Below, piece after piece: positions 38,761 through 47,372 of a DNA stretch of 64,000 bases. How positions within the stretch are numbered: the first letter of the stretch is position 1; each line of letters begins with the position of its first letter. The position numbers and the translations under genes are program-made. This stretch comes from Actinomycetota bacterium (GTDB lineage: Bacteria; Actinomycetota; Acidimicrobiia; Acidimicrobiales; JAMCPL01): the NCBI GenBank assembly GCA_023379675.1, contig JAMCPL010000016.1, positions 55,897 through 119,896 on the forward strand, given 5' to 3'. The notes under the pieces were generated by a model. It was not told where the DNA came from, did not search any database, and saw nothing but the letters and a program-made list of their open reading frames with translations.

Positions 38761-40080
38761 TCATGGCATGTTGATAATGGATTGCAGGTCGGTGGCAGTG
38801 GTCGTCACGACCTTGGTATTTGCCTGGTAGTCCGTCTGGGCAATGATGAGGTCGGTGAGCTGGCTTGCCAGGTTCACATTGGACATCTCCAGGCTCCCGC
38901 CGACAAGGTTGCCCCTCCCACCACTCTGGGGGGTACCTACCAGCGGCTGGCCCGAGTTGGCGGACTGCCCGTAGGCATTGTTGCCTATCTCTGTCAAGCC
39001 CCCTGGGTTGGGGAACTCCGCGAGGGCAACCTGAGCAACCGGCATAGATCGTCCGTTGGAGAACGACCCGGTGATCACCCCATTCTGGCCTATCGTGAAC
39101 GTCTGCAATACTCCCGCCGAGTTGCCGTCCTGGCTTACTGCGGCGATGGTCTGCTGGTTGGCGTACTGGGTCACATCGTTTACAGTACCAGGAGCGGCAA
39201 AGTTCACCGTCCAGGTATCTCCGGTGGTGAAATAGTAAGGGGGACTTGGTGGCATGGTATTGACAGAGACCTGCCAACCCGTGGTGGAGTTGCCCGCAAC
39301 TCCACCACCGCCCGCAATACCAGATACCTGACCTGTGGTTGGATCGAACGTGATGGTTGCCGGTGTACTGAACAGCTGGGAAGGAGTGGCCGTGCCGTTC
39401 GGCACCGTGGCCGTCATGTTCCACTCGTTCGGCGTGCCCGATACCCCCGTGTAGGTGAAGGTAACCGGTACCACATTGCCAAGAGCGTCGTAGGAATCTA
39501 TGGTCGTGGTAATGGTAGGAGGAGTTCCCGTGCCATCCCAGGCCGGCAGGTTCCCCGCCATGTCCATGTGAGTGGTCTCCGAGGCCAGCATCACCTCTCC
39601 GGTCGGTATCCTGATGCTGCTCACCGGAGCGGTCGTATTGAGCGTTCCGGTATTGGTCGCCTGCCAGCCCTGTACCAGCCCGCCTTCAGGGGTAACAAGG
39701 TTACCGTTGGCATCCAGGGTGAACTGCCCCGCGCGGGTATACACCTGGGTACCACCCTGGATGATCGAGAAGTATCCCGAACCATTGATAGCTACATCAG
39801 TGGGCTGGTTGGTCTGCTCCATCGACCCTTGCGTGAGGTTATGGAGCACGGCAGCCACTCTAACCCCTGACCCTATGGCTACGGGGTTGATACCGCCGCC
39901 GATGGTAGGTCCTCCTGGAGCGCTTGCCCCTGATATCTGCTCGGCCAGCAGATCGCCGAAGACCGGCTGCTCCGACTCGTAACCGACGGTATCGACGTTT
40001 GCTATGTTGTTACCGATCACGTCCACGTAATCCTGATTGGCCGCTATGCCTGACACTGCTGCCAGTAGTGATCTTTCCAT
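38761..40080 (-). CDS. flgE: Flagellar hook protein FlgE
   Basis: MERSLLAAVSGIAANQDYVDVIGNNIANVDTVGYESEQPVFGDLL; C-terminal NVNLASQLTDLIIAQTDYQANTKVVTTTATDLQSIINM. Confidence 0.95.
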   Translation of the reverse strand: MERSLLAAVSGIAANQDYVDVIGNNIANVDTVGYESEQPVFGDLLAEQISGASAPGGPTIGGGINPVAIGSGVRVAAVLHNLTQGSMEQTNQPTDVAINGSGYFSIIQGGTQVYTRAGQFTLDANGNLVTPEGGLVQGWQATNTGTLNTTAPVSSIRIPTGEVMLASETTHMDMAGNLPAWDGTGTPPTITTTIDSYDALGNVVPVTFTYTGVSGTPNEWNMTATVPNGTATPSQLFSTPATITFDPTTGQVSGIAGGGGVAGNSTTGWQVSVNTMPPSPPYYFTTGDTWTVNFAAPGTVNDVTQYANQQTIAAVSQDGNSAGVLQTFTIGQNGVITGSFSNGRSMPVAQVALAEFPNPGGLTEIGNNAYGQSANSGQPLVGTPQSGGRGNLVGGSLEMSNVNLASQLTDLIIAQTDYQANTKVVTTTATDLQSIINMP

Positions 40081-40174
40081 TTTTATCCTTTCCTCCTCAA
40101 CTTTCCTTTTCTATTTTCCATTTCTATTCGTGATTCCTGTATTGCCTTGGGTATTTTGTCCTGCATGTTCTTCA

Positions 40175-40588
40175 TTAGGTCACTTTGGTCACCGAGCTCA
40201 GCGGCACCGCAGTACCACTGACCGTCAACGTGGGCACCCCGGTACTGGACAGCTCCACAGACGATACGCTTCCCGTAAGCGTCTGCCCCGATGAAAGGCT
40301 TGCCGTGACGGTCTTTCCTATCAGGCTGGTGGCTGTGGCAGTCTGCACCGCTGACTGTTCAGCAGCCATCTCGGTTGACATCTGCTGTACCATCTCCACC
40401 TCGGAAAGTTGCGCCGTCTGGGAAATGAACTGGGTACCGCTCACCGGATTGAGCGGGTTCTGATACTTGAGCTGTGCTACCAGCAACTGCAGGAAGGAAT
40501 TGCTGCTGGCAAGCTGCTGTATGGGATTGAGCGAATTGGTGGATTGGCTGCTGGATGCCACTCCACTCGTTCCTGGTATAAATGTCAT
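40175..40588 (-). CDS. flgD: Flagellar hook capping protein FlgD
   Basis: NSFLQLLVAQLKYQNPLNPVSGTQFISQTAQLSEVEMVQQM. Confidence 0.95.
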   Translation of the reverse strand: MTFIPGTSGVASSSQSTNSLNPIQQLASSNSFLQLLVAQLKYQNPLNPVSGTQFISQTAQLSEVEMVQQMSTEMAAEQSAVQTATATSLIGKTVTASLSSGQTLTGSVSSVELSSTGVPTLTVSGTAVPLSSVTKVT

Positions 40589-40727
40589 ATCATATTACCT
40601 CCTCTGTATTATTGTATCGTTATATAATGTATTATTATATCGTATCATTGTATTGTCATTACATCCTGTATCTTCGTGTCCTGCCCCGTTGCCCACTCTG
40701 TTACGATCCGTCATGGATGACCCAGCC

Positions 40728-42725
40728 TCATATCCTCAGGTCCACCAGCCTTGCCGCCCCCCTCGTTCCCGTGCCAGCCAGATTACCTGCCTGGACGCCG
40801 GCCAGCATGTCATTCGCACCGGCCTCAGTGGATGCCTCTGTGGATATCCGGCTCGCACCCTGGCCGGTACCGTGCCCTGTACCCTGGCCCGTACCCTGAC
40901 CGGTTGCGCCTCCCCATGAAAGAGTGACCGTGGTGGATCGAGATGACCCGGAAGCAAGATGATCCTTGATGTCCTGGAGAAGCTGGGCAAGCAATTCGTG
41001 CGCCCGTGCATTGTCGGTCTGAAAATGGACAGTCAAACCGGATGCACTAGCCTGCACCATCGCACGGATGGCACCCAAACCGGGCGGCTCCAGCCTGATA
41101 GTGACCGAGCCGGCGCCCTCGCCCGACGACTGGAGAGGGATCAGCACATCGACTATCTCGGCTGCAACCTGAGCTGGCGTGGCCCCTGGCGACACCGTAA
41201 CCACCGCGTCTCCAATGTACCCAGAAGACTCCGCCAGAGAAGAAAGTAGGGCATCAAGCGCTGCTGCCGTCGATTGCACCCCCCCTTGCTCCGCACCGCC
41301 GGGCCCGCCGGTGTTTGAAAGATGGGAGCGTGACGAGGCTACGGATGTACCTGTACCTGCCCATCCCGATCCCGCGCCACCTGCGGCCGCGCCTTGCGAT
41401 CCGGAACCCTCCGCACCTGCACCTTCACGACCCGCTGTCCCGTACTGACCCGTAGCGAGACCTGAGTTGGATGTCGAATTGGCCAGCGAGGCGGCTTCCT
41501 CCTGGTACATGGTATCTTGTTGCGATAGATTTGACTTGCTCCCTGATGGAATGCCCGTGCTGGCGGCAGCTCGGGCCATAGTGGTAGACGCGTCCGAGGC
41601 GGCGGCATAGGAAGAGGAGGGGTGAGGAGAAGAGCGATCGGAAAAAGGCGCTGAAGTGCGGGGTAAAGGGGAATCGGGACGAGCGGAACCAGATGAAGAT
41701 GAGTCGTGGGCAGGGGCAGAGGCGGCGGCATCGGAAGAAGGAGGGCGGGAACGGGAAGCGGGATTGGCTGATGACGATGAGTCATGGAGTGCGGATGGTT
41801 CCGGCGTTTCCGCGGAAACATCACCATGGCCAGAAGCACCCGCGGGATCACCGGCTGGCGCATGGACGGAACCACCTGCGGGGCCACTGGACGGAGACTC
41901 TGCTGTGCCACCGGCGACAGCACGCGTGGAAGCATCGCCGGAACCACCTGCGGGGACCGGAGCACCGTCGGGTGCGTTATGGGCGGAACCACCTGCGGGG
42001 ACCGGAGCACCGTCGGGTGCGTTATGGGCGGAACCACCTGCGGGGCCGTGGCGGCCAGAAGCACCCGCAGAAGCACCCGCCGCCGAGACTCCATCCCCTA
42101 CGGCCAGCCCTGCCTGCTGCTCCCTGCCTGCTGCTCCCTGCCTGCTGCTCCCTGCCTGCATCCCTTGCCCATTGCCGCCGCCCTTCCCCGCACCGCTTCC
42201 GCTACCATCTCCTGCCACCGATCCCGTCTGGCCTCCCCTGTCACCCCCATTACGAGAGTCACTACCCTTTACTATCTCCTCCTTGCTGATATTTCCCGTT
42301 ACCCGTCCCACCCCGCCGCTCTTTCCAGCGTCTCTTCCGCCACCATCTCCCTTCACTTGGTTCGGTGCATCCAGCCTGGAAGCGCCGGAAAAAGCACCAT
42401 CAGCCGTTCTCTGTGCAGAACGCCCTGGCATAGGATCCTTCTGCGATGCCACAAGCTCTGGTACCGGTCTCTGTACGCCTGGTTCCGCAGCGGGGAAGTG
42501 TGCATGCACATCCACAGGATGCGTCGTTGCCATTACCTCGTGAAAAGCCATCTGGTGTCCTTCAGGTTGCCCGACCTGAGTCACTCCAAAGTTACCCGCG
42601 CCGGCTACCTGCAGTGCGGCAGGAGAATCACTGGGTTGCCCGGCTGCGTCACTCTTGTTGACACGTGCCAGCGGCGGCGCTGAAACTTCGCCAGCTGCCG
42701 GCGTGATTGCCGCATCGTACATCAT
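40728..42725 (-). CDS. fliK: Flagellar hook-length control protein FliK
   Basis: C-terminal GSVTIRLEPPGLGAIRAMVQASASGLTVHFQTDNARAHELLAQLLQDIKDHL; very long low-complexity N-terminus; operon position. Confidence 0.88.
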   Translation of the reverse strand: MMYDAAITPAAGEVSAPPLARVNKSDAAGQPSDSPAALQVAGAGNFGVTQVGQPEGHQMAFHEVMATTHPVDVHAHFPAAEPGVQRPVPELVASQKDPMPGRSAQRTADGAFSGASRLDAPNQVKGDGGGRDAGKSGGVGRVTGNISKEEIVKGSDSRNGGDRGGQTGSVAGDGSGSGAGKGGGNGQGMQAGSSRQGAAGREQQAGLAVGDGVSAAGASAGASGRHGPAGGSAHNAPDGAPVPAGGSAHNAPDGAPVPAGGSGDASTRAVAGGTAESPSSGPAGGSVHAPAGDPAGASGHGDVSAETPEPSALHDSSSSANPASRSRPPSSDAAASAPAHDSSSSGSARPDSPLPRTSAPFSDRSSPHPSSSYAAASDASTTMARAAASTGIPSGSKSNLSQQDTMYQEEAASLANSTSNSGLATGQYGTAGREGAGAEGSGSQGAAAGGAGSGWAGTGTSVASSRSHLSNTGGPGGAEQGGVQSTAAALDALLSSLAESSGYIGDAVVTVSPGATPAQVAAEIVDVLIPLQSSGEGAGSVTIRLEPPGLGAIRAMVQASASGLTVHFQTDNARAHELLAQLLQDIKDHLASGSSRSTTVTLSWGGATGQGTGQGTGHGTGQGASRISTEASTEAGANDMLAGVQAGNLAGTGTRGAARLVDLRI
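41941..42045. repeat. 45-bp perfect tandem duplication plus 15-bp partial copy in fliK
   Basis: GAACCACCTGCGGGGACCGGAGCACCGTCGGGTGCGTTATGGGCG at 41941 and 41986. Confidence 0.95.
42108..42159. repeat. 14-bp perfect tandem repeat (CCCTGCCTGCTGCT, about 3.7 copies) inside fliK coding sequence
   Basis: Unit starts at 42108, 42122, 42136, 42150. Confidence 0.95.
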
Positions 42726-43537
42726 CCACCTCCCATCTGAGCCATAACCTGCTCGACCATTGTCACGTAATCCTGCGTCTGAGGATAGGGAGGTATTCCC
42801 CCGTACTGCTTGACCGCCCCCTGGCCGGCGTTGTATGCCGCCAACGCAAGAGGTATGGACCCGCCGAACACCTTCAAGTTGTCGCTGAGTATAGCGGCCC
42901 CTGCGTCAATGGCCTGTACAGGGTTGTACGGATCTATACCCATCTGCGAGGAAAGCGAGGGCATGATCTGCATGATGCCCTGGGCACCAGCGCTACTGAC
43001 GGCCGAGGGATCGAATCCCGACTCCACTTTGGCGACTGCTGCAAGCATGGCAGGCGATATACCGTAATTTGCAGCCGCCTGCTGGAATACGGGTACTAGG
43101 CTGGCGGGCACACCAGCGCTGATCAGCGCCGCGCCCGTCACGCCGGAAGCACCGGCACTGGCAGCACCATAGCCGCTGCCAACTCCATATGCTCCACCGG
43201 CACCATAGCCGCCGCCCGCTCCACCGCTGGTCACCTGAGGCTGCATGGTTGCCGTCCCAGCAACAGATCCATAACCCGGAACCAGCGATCCGTTACCAGC
43301 CCCGCCGGCTCCACCGGTGCCCGTACCTGCTCCCTGCCGGCTGGATCCAGAAGATGGCGACCCGCCTCCTACCGTCGCGAGGGCATCATAGACAGATTGC
43401 ACCGCAGCCAGCACCTGGGCAAAATCACCGGATGATGCGGCACCTGAGATCTGGCCACCAAGGGAGGACACTGCTGTACCCACGGCACTTATCCGGGACA
43501 GCTCGTAGGGTACATAGCCGGATGCACTCATGCTCAT
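42722..43537 (-). CDS. Lytic transglycosylase (SLT domain) in flagellar operon
   Basis: ALISAGVPASLVPVFQQAAANYGISPAMLAAVAKVESGFDPSAVSSAGAQGIMQIMPSL; LALAAYNAGQGAVKQYGGIPPYPQTQDYVTMV. Confidence 0.93.
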   Translation of the reverse strand: MSMSASGYVPYELSRISAVGTAVSSLGGQISGAASSGDFAQVLAAVQSVYDALATVGGGSPSSGSSRQGAGTGTGGAGGAGNGSLVPGYGSVAGTATMQPQVTSGGAGGGYGAGGAYGVGSGYGAASAGASGVTGAALISAGVPASLVPVFQQAAANYGISPAMLAAVAKVESGFDPSAVSSAGAQGIMQIMPSLSSQMGIDPYNPVQAIDAGAAILSDNLKVFGGSIPLALAAYNAGQGAVKQYGGIPPYPQTQDYVTMVEQVMAQMGGG

Positions 43538-44010
43538 AAGCCTTCCCCCACCTGCTGCACGCTCTCAGCCACGACATACCCGTAACCATTCGATGCATAT
43601 CGTGCAGCTACAATATCGTCGATCTCCTTTACCTCCTGACGATTCTCCTCCAACCGGTAGAGAGCCTTCTGGCGGTCATCAAGCCTGTCAAGCATGGAAA
43701 CACGACGCTTGGCCTCGACCCAGGCAATCTGGCACGAAGCAACAGCACCCGCCGCCACGCCGGCGGACTGTTGCGCGGATGCCAGCGCCATGGCTGCCAA
43801 CTCCGCATTGCCACGCTCCCGCGCATAGACTTCGTAATCCTGCACACCCATGGTTGCGGGCATCATGGCATAATCCGCTGCCCGCTTATCTCGTAGTTCG
43901 ATAGCTTCTCTCAGGTGGCGGTTGGCCACCGCCAACTCCATCCGCGCCGTTCCCTCTTGCACCCTTCGCATCTGACGTACGCGCTCCAAACGGAAGCTGT
44001 AAGACTTCAT
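43534..44010 (-). CDS. fliJ: Flagellar protein FliJ
   Basis: YSFRLERVRQMRRVQEGTARMELAVANRHLREAIELR; coiled coil; 4-bp overlaps with neighbours. Confidence 0.8.
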   Translation of the reverse strand: MKSYSFRLERVRQMRRVQEGTARMELAVANRHLREAIELRDKRAADYAMMPATMGVQDYEVYARERGNAELAAMALASAQQSAGVAAGAVASCQIAWVEAKRRVSMLDRLDDRQKALYRLEENRQEVKEIDDIVAARYASNGYGYVVAESVQQVGEGL

Positions 44011-45509
44011 GCCTGCCCACCCCCGAGCACATTGGCCACATTCGCCGCATTTGCCTGTCCTGCAGCCACGCCACTCGTAATGGATCCACCCAGTACCGGA
44101 CCCCCGGCAAGTACACCACTCGACCCCGGACCGATCACCACTGAACCGACCGGCAACGACCCTCCTGGCAGAACGCCACCCACCACTGAACCGACCGGCA
44201 ACGACCCACCCATCAGGGCACTCATGGTCATCTTCGATTCCGCCAGTGGAGCGACCTCGAAGAGGTCCTGGCGTAGGAACGCATCCACCTGCCCCTGCAA
44301 CTCTATGGCCCTGTCCACCAGCAGATTGGTGCCTCTGACGTAGGCGCCTATCTCCACCAGGTCCTTGGCATCCCGGTAAGCCGCTAGCAGTGCCCTCAAT
44401 CCTTGCGCCATCCTGCGATGCTCAGGCGTGGTGATGGCCGGTTCCAGGCGGGAAATGGATTCCAACACCTCGATTGCAGGGAAATGGGCTCCCGTAGCAA
44501 GACGGCGCGAAAGGACAATATGGCCATCCAGTATCGCCCTGGCCGCGTCTGATATCGGTTCGTTCATGTCGTCGCCCTCGACCAGCACCGAATAGAGGCC
44601 AGTAATGCTACCCCTGTCAGATATGCCGGCCCGCTCCAGTAGCATTGGCATGAGCGAGAAGACCGAAGGAGGATAACCCCTTGTAGCTGGAGGCTCACCG
44701 GCAGCCAGGCCGATTTCCCTTTGAGCCATCGCAAAGCGAGTAAGTGAATCCATCATGAAAAGCACGTCCAGGCCCTGATCTCTGAACCACTCCGCTATAC
44801 GAATGGCGGTGAACGCGGCTCGAACCCTCACCATTGCAGGCCGGTCGGAAGTGGCAACCACTATCACCGAACGGGCAAGACCCTCTGGACCAAGATCACG
44901 CCTGATGAACTCGTTGACTTCGCGCCCCCGTTCGCCCACCAGCGCGAGCACTGAAACCGCCGCATCGGTGCCCCTCATGATCATCGACAGCAGGCTCGAC
45001 TTCCCGACTCCCGAACCGGCGAAAATACCAAGGCGCTGACCCTTACCGCACGGGATAAGCGTGTCTATGGTCCGTATCCCCAGAGCAAGCTGCGTATCGA
45101 CCAGGTCCCTTTCGAGGGGGTGCGGGGGCTGTCCGTGCATGGTCACCTCTTCGAGTCCATCCAGCGAAGCACCGCCGTCCACTGGCCGGCCAAGGCCATC
45201 CAGCACGCGACCGAGCAGTTCCCCTCCTACCCGCACAGTTAGAGGGTGGCCAAGGGCTTCGGCCTCGTCACCGCAGCGAACTCCGGTAATATCCCCCAAG
45301 GGCGCGCACGCAAGCATGGAGGAGTAAGCCGAAACCACCTCCGCGTCGAGCACCCCGCCATGGCGGTATATCCTTACAGCATCACCAACCGCAGCCTCGA
45401 TCCCTTCGACATCTATGCGGAATCCGACCATCCGGGAGACCCTTCCGGTGCGCCTTGGCCGCGCAACAGCCGCCAGGGACCGCTCCAGCACAGGAGAGAG
45501 TATGCTCAT
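44007..45509 (-). CDS. fliI: Flagellum-specific ATPase FliI
   Basis: GKGQRLGIFAGSGVGKSSLLSMI; LALVGERGREVNEFI; LFMMDSLTRFAMAQREIGLAAGEPPATRGYPPSVFS; start moved to ATG 45509. Confidence 0.97.
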   Translation of the reverse strand: MSILSPVLERSLAAVARPRRTGRVSRMVGFRIDVEGIEAAVGDAVRIYRHGGVLDAEVVSAYSSMLACAPLGDITGVRCGDEAEALGHPLTVRVGGELLGRVLDGLGRPVDGGASLDGLEEVTMHGQPPHPLERDLVDTQLALGIRTIDTLIPCGKGQRLGIFAGSGVGKSSLLSMIMRGTDAAVSVLALVGERGREVNEFIRRDLGPEGLARSVIVVATSDRPAMVRVRAAFTAIRIAEWFRDQGLDVLFMMDSLTRFAMAQREIGLAAGEPPATRGYPPSVFSLMPMLLERAGISDRGSITGLYSVLVEGDDMNEPISDAARAILDGHIVLSRRLATGAHFPAIEVLESISRLEPAITTPEHRRMAQGLRALLAAYRDAKDLVEIGAYVRGTNLLVDRAIELQGQVDAFLRQDLFEVAPLAESKMTMSALMGGSLPVGSVVGGVLPGGSLPVGSVVIGPGSSGVLAGGPVLGGSITSGVAAGQANAANVANVLGGGQA

Positions 45510-46378
45510 CACCGGACCCGCCCTGACATCCCCTGTAACGATAGACCAATATCCTGCACAGAAGAACCCAGTAGATCCGCCACCCTCTTCAAGGCCGTGG
45601 AAATCTGACCATCCACCGTACACGATCCGGCCTGTACAACACATCCGCCCCTCTCGACAGAATCGTCCGCGACGATCGTTATGCTCTCACCATTGACCAG
45701 AGGAACCAGATCGTCAGGATTCACTGCATCGTCAGGGTGCATTCTAATTACCAGATCGCTTCCTTGAGGCACCAAGCCTACTGCACGCTCCAGTGCTTCC
45801 CTTCCAGGATTACGGGACACGGCCAGCTCCCGGAGAAGGATCGCTCCCGCTATACGGACAGCCAGATCGACCACCTCCCTGGAAGCCACCTTCAGAACCT
45901 CATACCGCCCTTCTGCCAGCCGGCCCGCAGCCTCCTCGATGGACGACGCCAGCTTCGCGACAAGCTCCACACGTTCGGCTTGCATGGAAGATATAGCATC
46001 CTCCATGCCCTTGCGGTAACCCTCCTCGTATCCGGCTGAGCGGGCCTTCTCCACCCTGTCCTGCAGAGAGGAGGTAGCCGGACGGCGCACAGCCTCTGGG
46101 GAAAAAGTCCGCAGATCCCCTGAAGCTACCTGGACTCCGCTACCTTTTACCTCGCCCACCTTGGTCGCACCTTCTTTGACCTCATCCACGGTGACCTCAC
46201 CGAGAGAGGCCCTGGTGGCCCTCTCCGCTTCCGCCCCTTTCAGCACCTTCATGGCCTGGCGCGTGGATGGACGTCTCGATGCAGATACACTACCGGCGTG
46301 ACCGGAGGAGGCACCACCAAGCGAACCGCTCCTGGCGTAGGAAGCACCGGAAAGCTTCTTACTGGACAAGCTGCTCAT
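45509..46378 (-). CDS. fliH: Flagellar assembly protein FliH
   Basis: KARSAGYEEGYRKGMEDAISSMQAER; VVDLAVRIAGAILLREL; VRMHPDDA-like; start at MSSLSSKKL. Confidence 0.88.
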   Translation of the reverse strand: MSSLSSKKLSGASYARSGSLGGASSGHAGSVSASRRPSTRQAMKVLKGAEAERATRASLGEVTVDEVKEGATKVGEVKGSGVQVASGDLRTFSPEAVRRPATSSLQDRVEKARSAGYEEGYRKGMEDAISSMQAERVELVAKLASSIEEAAGRLAEGRYEVLKVASREVVDLAVRIAGAILLRELAVSRNPGREALERAVGLVPQGSDLVIRMHPDDAVNPDDLVPLVNGESITIVADDSVERGGCVVQAGSCTVDGQISTALKRVADLLGSSVQDIGLSLQGMSGRVR

Positions 46379-47372
46379 CTCCCCGTACCAGGACGATCTC
46401 CCCGGCACTTTCAAGTTCCCGCACCACCCTGACAACCGCCTGCTGGGCCGACTCCACCTGCGAAACCCGTATCGGGCCCAATATCTCCATCTCCTCGGTG
46501 AGGTCTTCCTGGGCACGCTCAGACATGTTGTGAAGGAACTTCTCCCTCACCTGATCGGATACACCCTTGAGCGCCACCGCCAAGTCCTTGGCCACCACGT
46601 TGCGCAGCACCCTCTGCAAGGTTCGATCGTCCAGATTGGTGATGTCATCGAATACAAACAGCTCATTGCGGATCTGTTCGGCAAGCTCGGGGTCAGTCTC
46701 TTCGAGCTCGGAGAGTATCTGCTTTTCCGTCGAACGCTCGGAATGGTTCAGAATGGAGACTATGGAGGAGATCCCTCCGACCTCCGTAGTCACCACCCCC
46801 GAACGTATAAGATTCGCCAGCTTACGCTCGAGCACCTCGGCCACCTGGCTCACGGCCTCAGGAGGAATGCGGCCCAGAGTGGCGATCCTCCTAGCCACAT
46901 CGACCCTCAGCTGCTCCTCCATCTCCGCAAGGACCCTGGCTGCATCGTCGGAGGACAGGTGAGCCAGCACGACCGCTATGGTTTGCGGGTGCTCATCGGC
47001 AAGAAAACTGGCCACCTGCAACGGATCTATCTTGTTCAGGAAGGCAAGCGGGTGCACCTGGCCTCCCGTCTCCAGCTCCGAAATGATCTCCTCAGCCCTT
47101 GCCCTGCCAAGGCGGTCCTCCAGCAGTTTGCGGGCCACGTCCACACCACCCTGCTTCACCTGGAAGAGCACCGCCGCCTGCTCGAGGAATTCACTGAGGA
47201 CGGTGCGCACCACGGGTGGCTCCAATGCCGGCAGGGAAGCCATCTCCGCTATCAGATCGATGACCTCTATCTCGGTAAGGCTCTTGAGCACCCTCTGGGC
47301 ATGCTCTTCGTCGAGCTGGGCTATCACCAGCGCGGCCTTCTGCGGACCTGAGAGCGCAACTGGGGCCGCCAT
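46359..47372 (-). CDS. fliG: Flagellar motor switch protein FliG
   Basis: LSGPQKAALVIAQLDEEHAQRVLKSL; HPQTIAVVLAHLSSDDAARVLAEM; FVFDDITNLDDRTLQRVLRNV; ALKGVSDQVREKFLHNMSERAQEDLTEEME. Confidence 0.98.
   Translation of the reverse strand: MAAPVALSGPQKAALVIAQLDEEHAQRVLKSLTEIEVIDLIAEMASLPALEPPVVRTVLSEFLEQAAVLFQVKQGGVDVARKLLEDRLGRARAEEIISELETGGQVHPLAFLNKIDPLQVASFLADEHPQTIAVVLAHLSSDDAARVLAEMEEQLRVDVARRIATLGRIPPEAVSQVAEVLERKLANLIRSGVVTTEVGGISSIVSILNHSERSTEKQILSELEETDPELAEQIRNELFVFDDITNLDDRTLQRVLRNVVAKDLAVALKGVSDQVREKFLHNMSERAQEDLTEEMEILGPIRVSQVESAQQAVVRVVRELESAGEIVLVRGDEQLVQ

Noticed and set aside
38347-39870. 507-aa plus-strand ORF opposite fliM/flgE
   Set aside because: Long but antisense across two well-supported flagellar genes, with no recognisable motif
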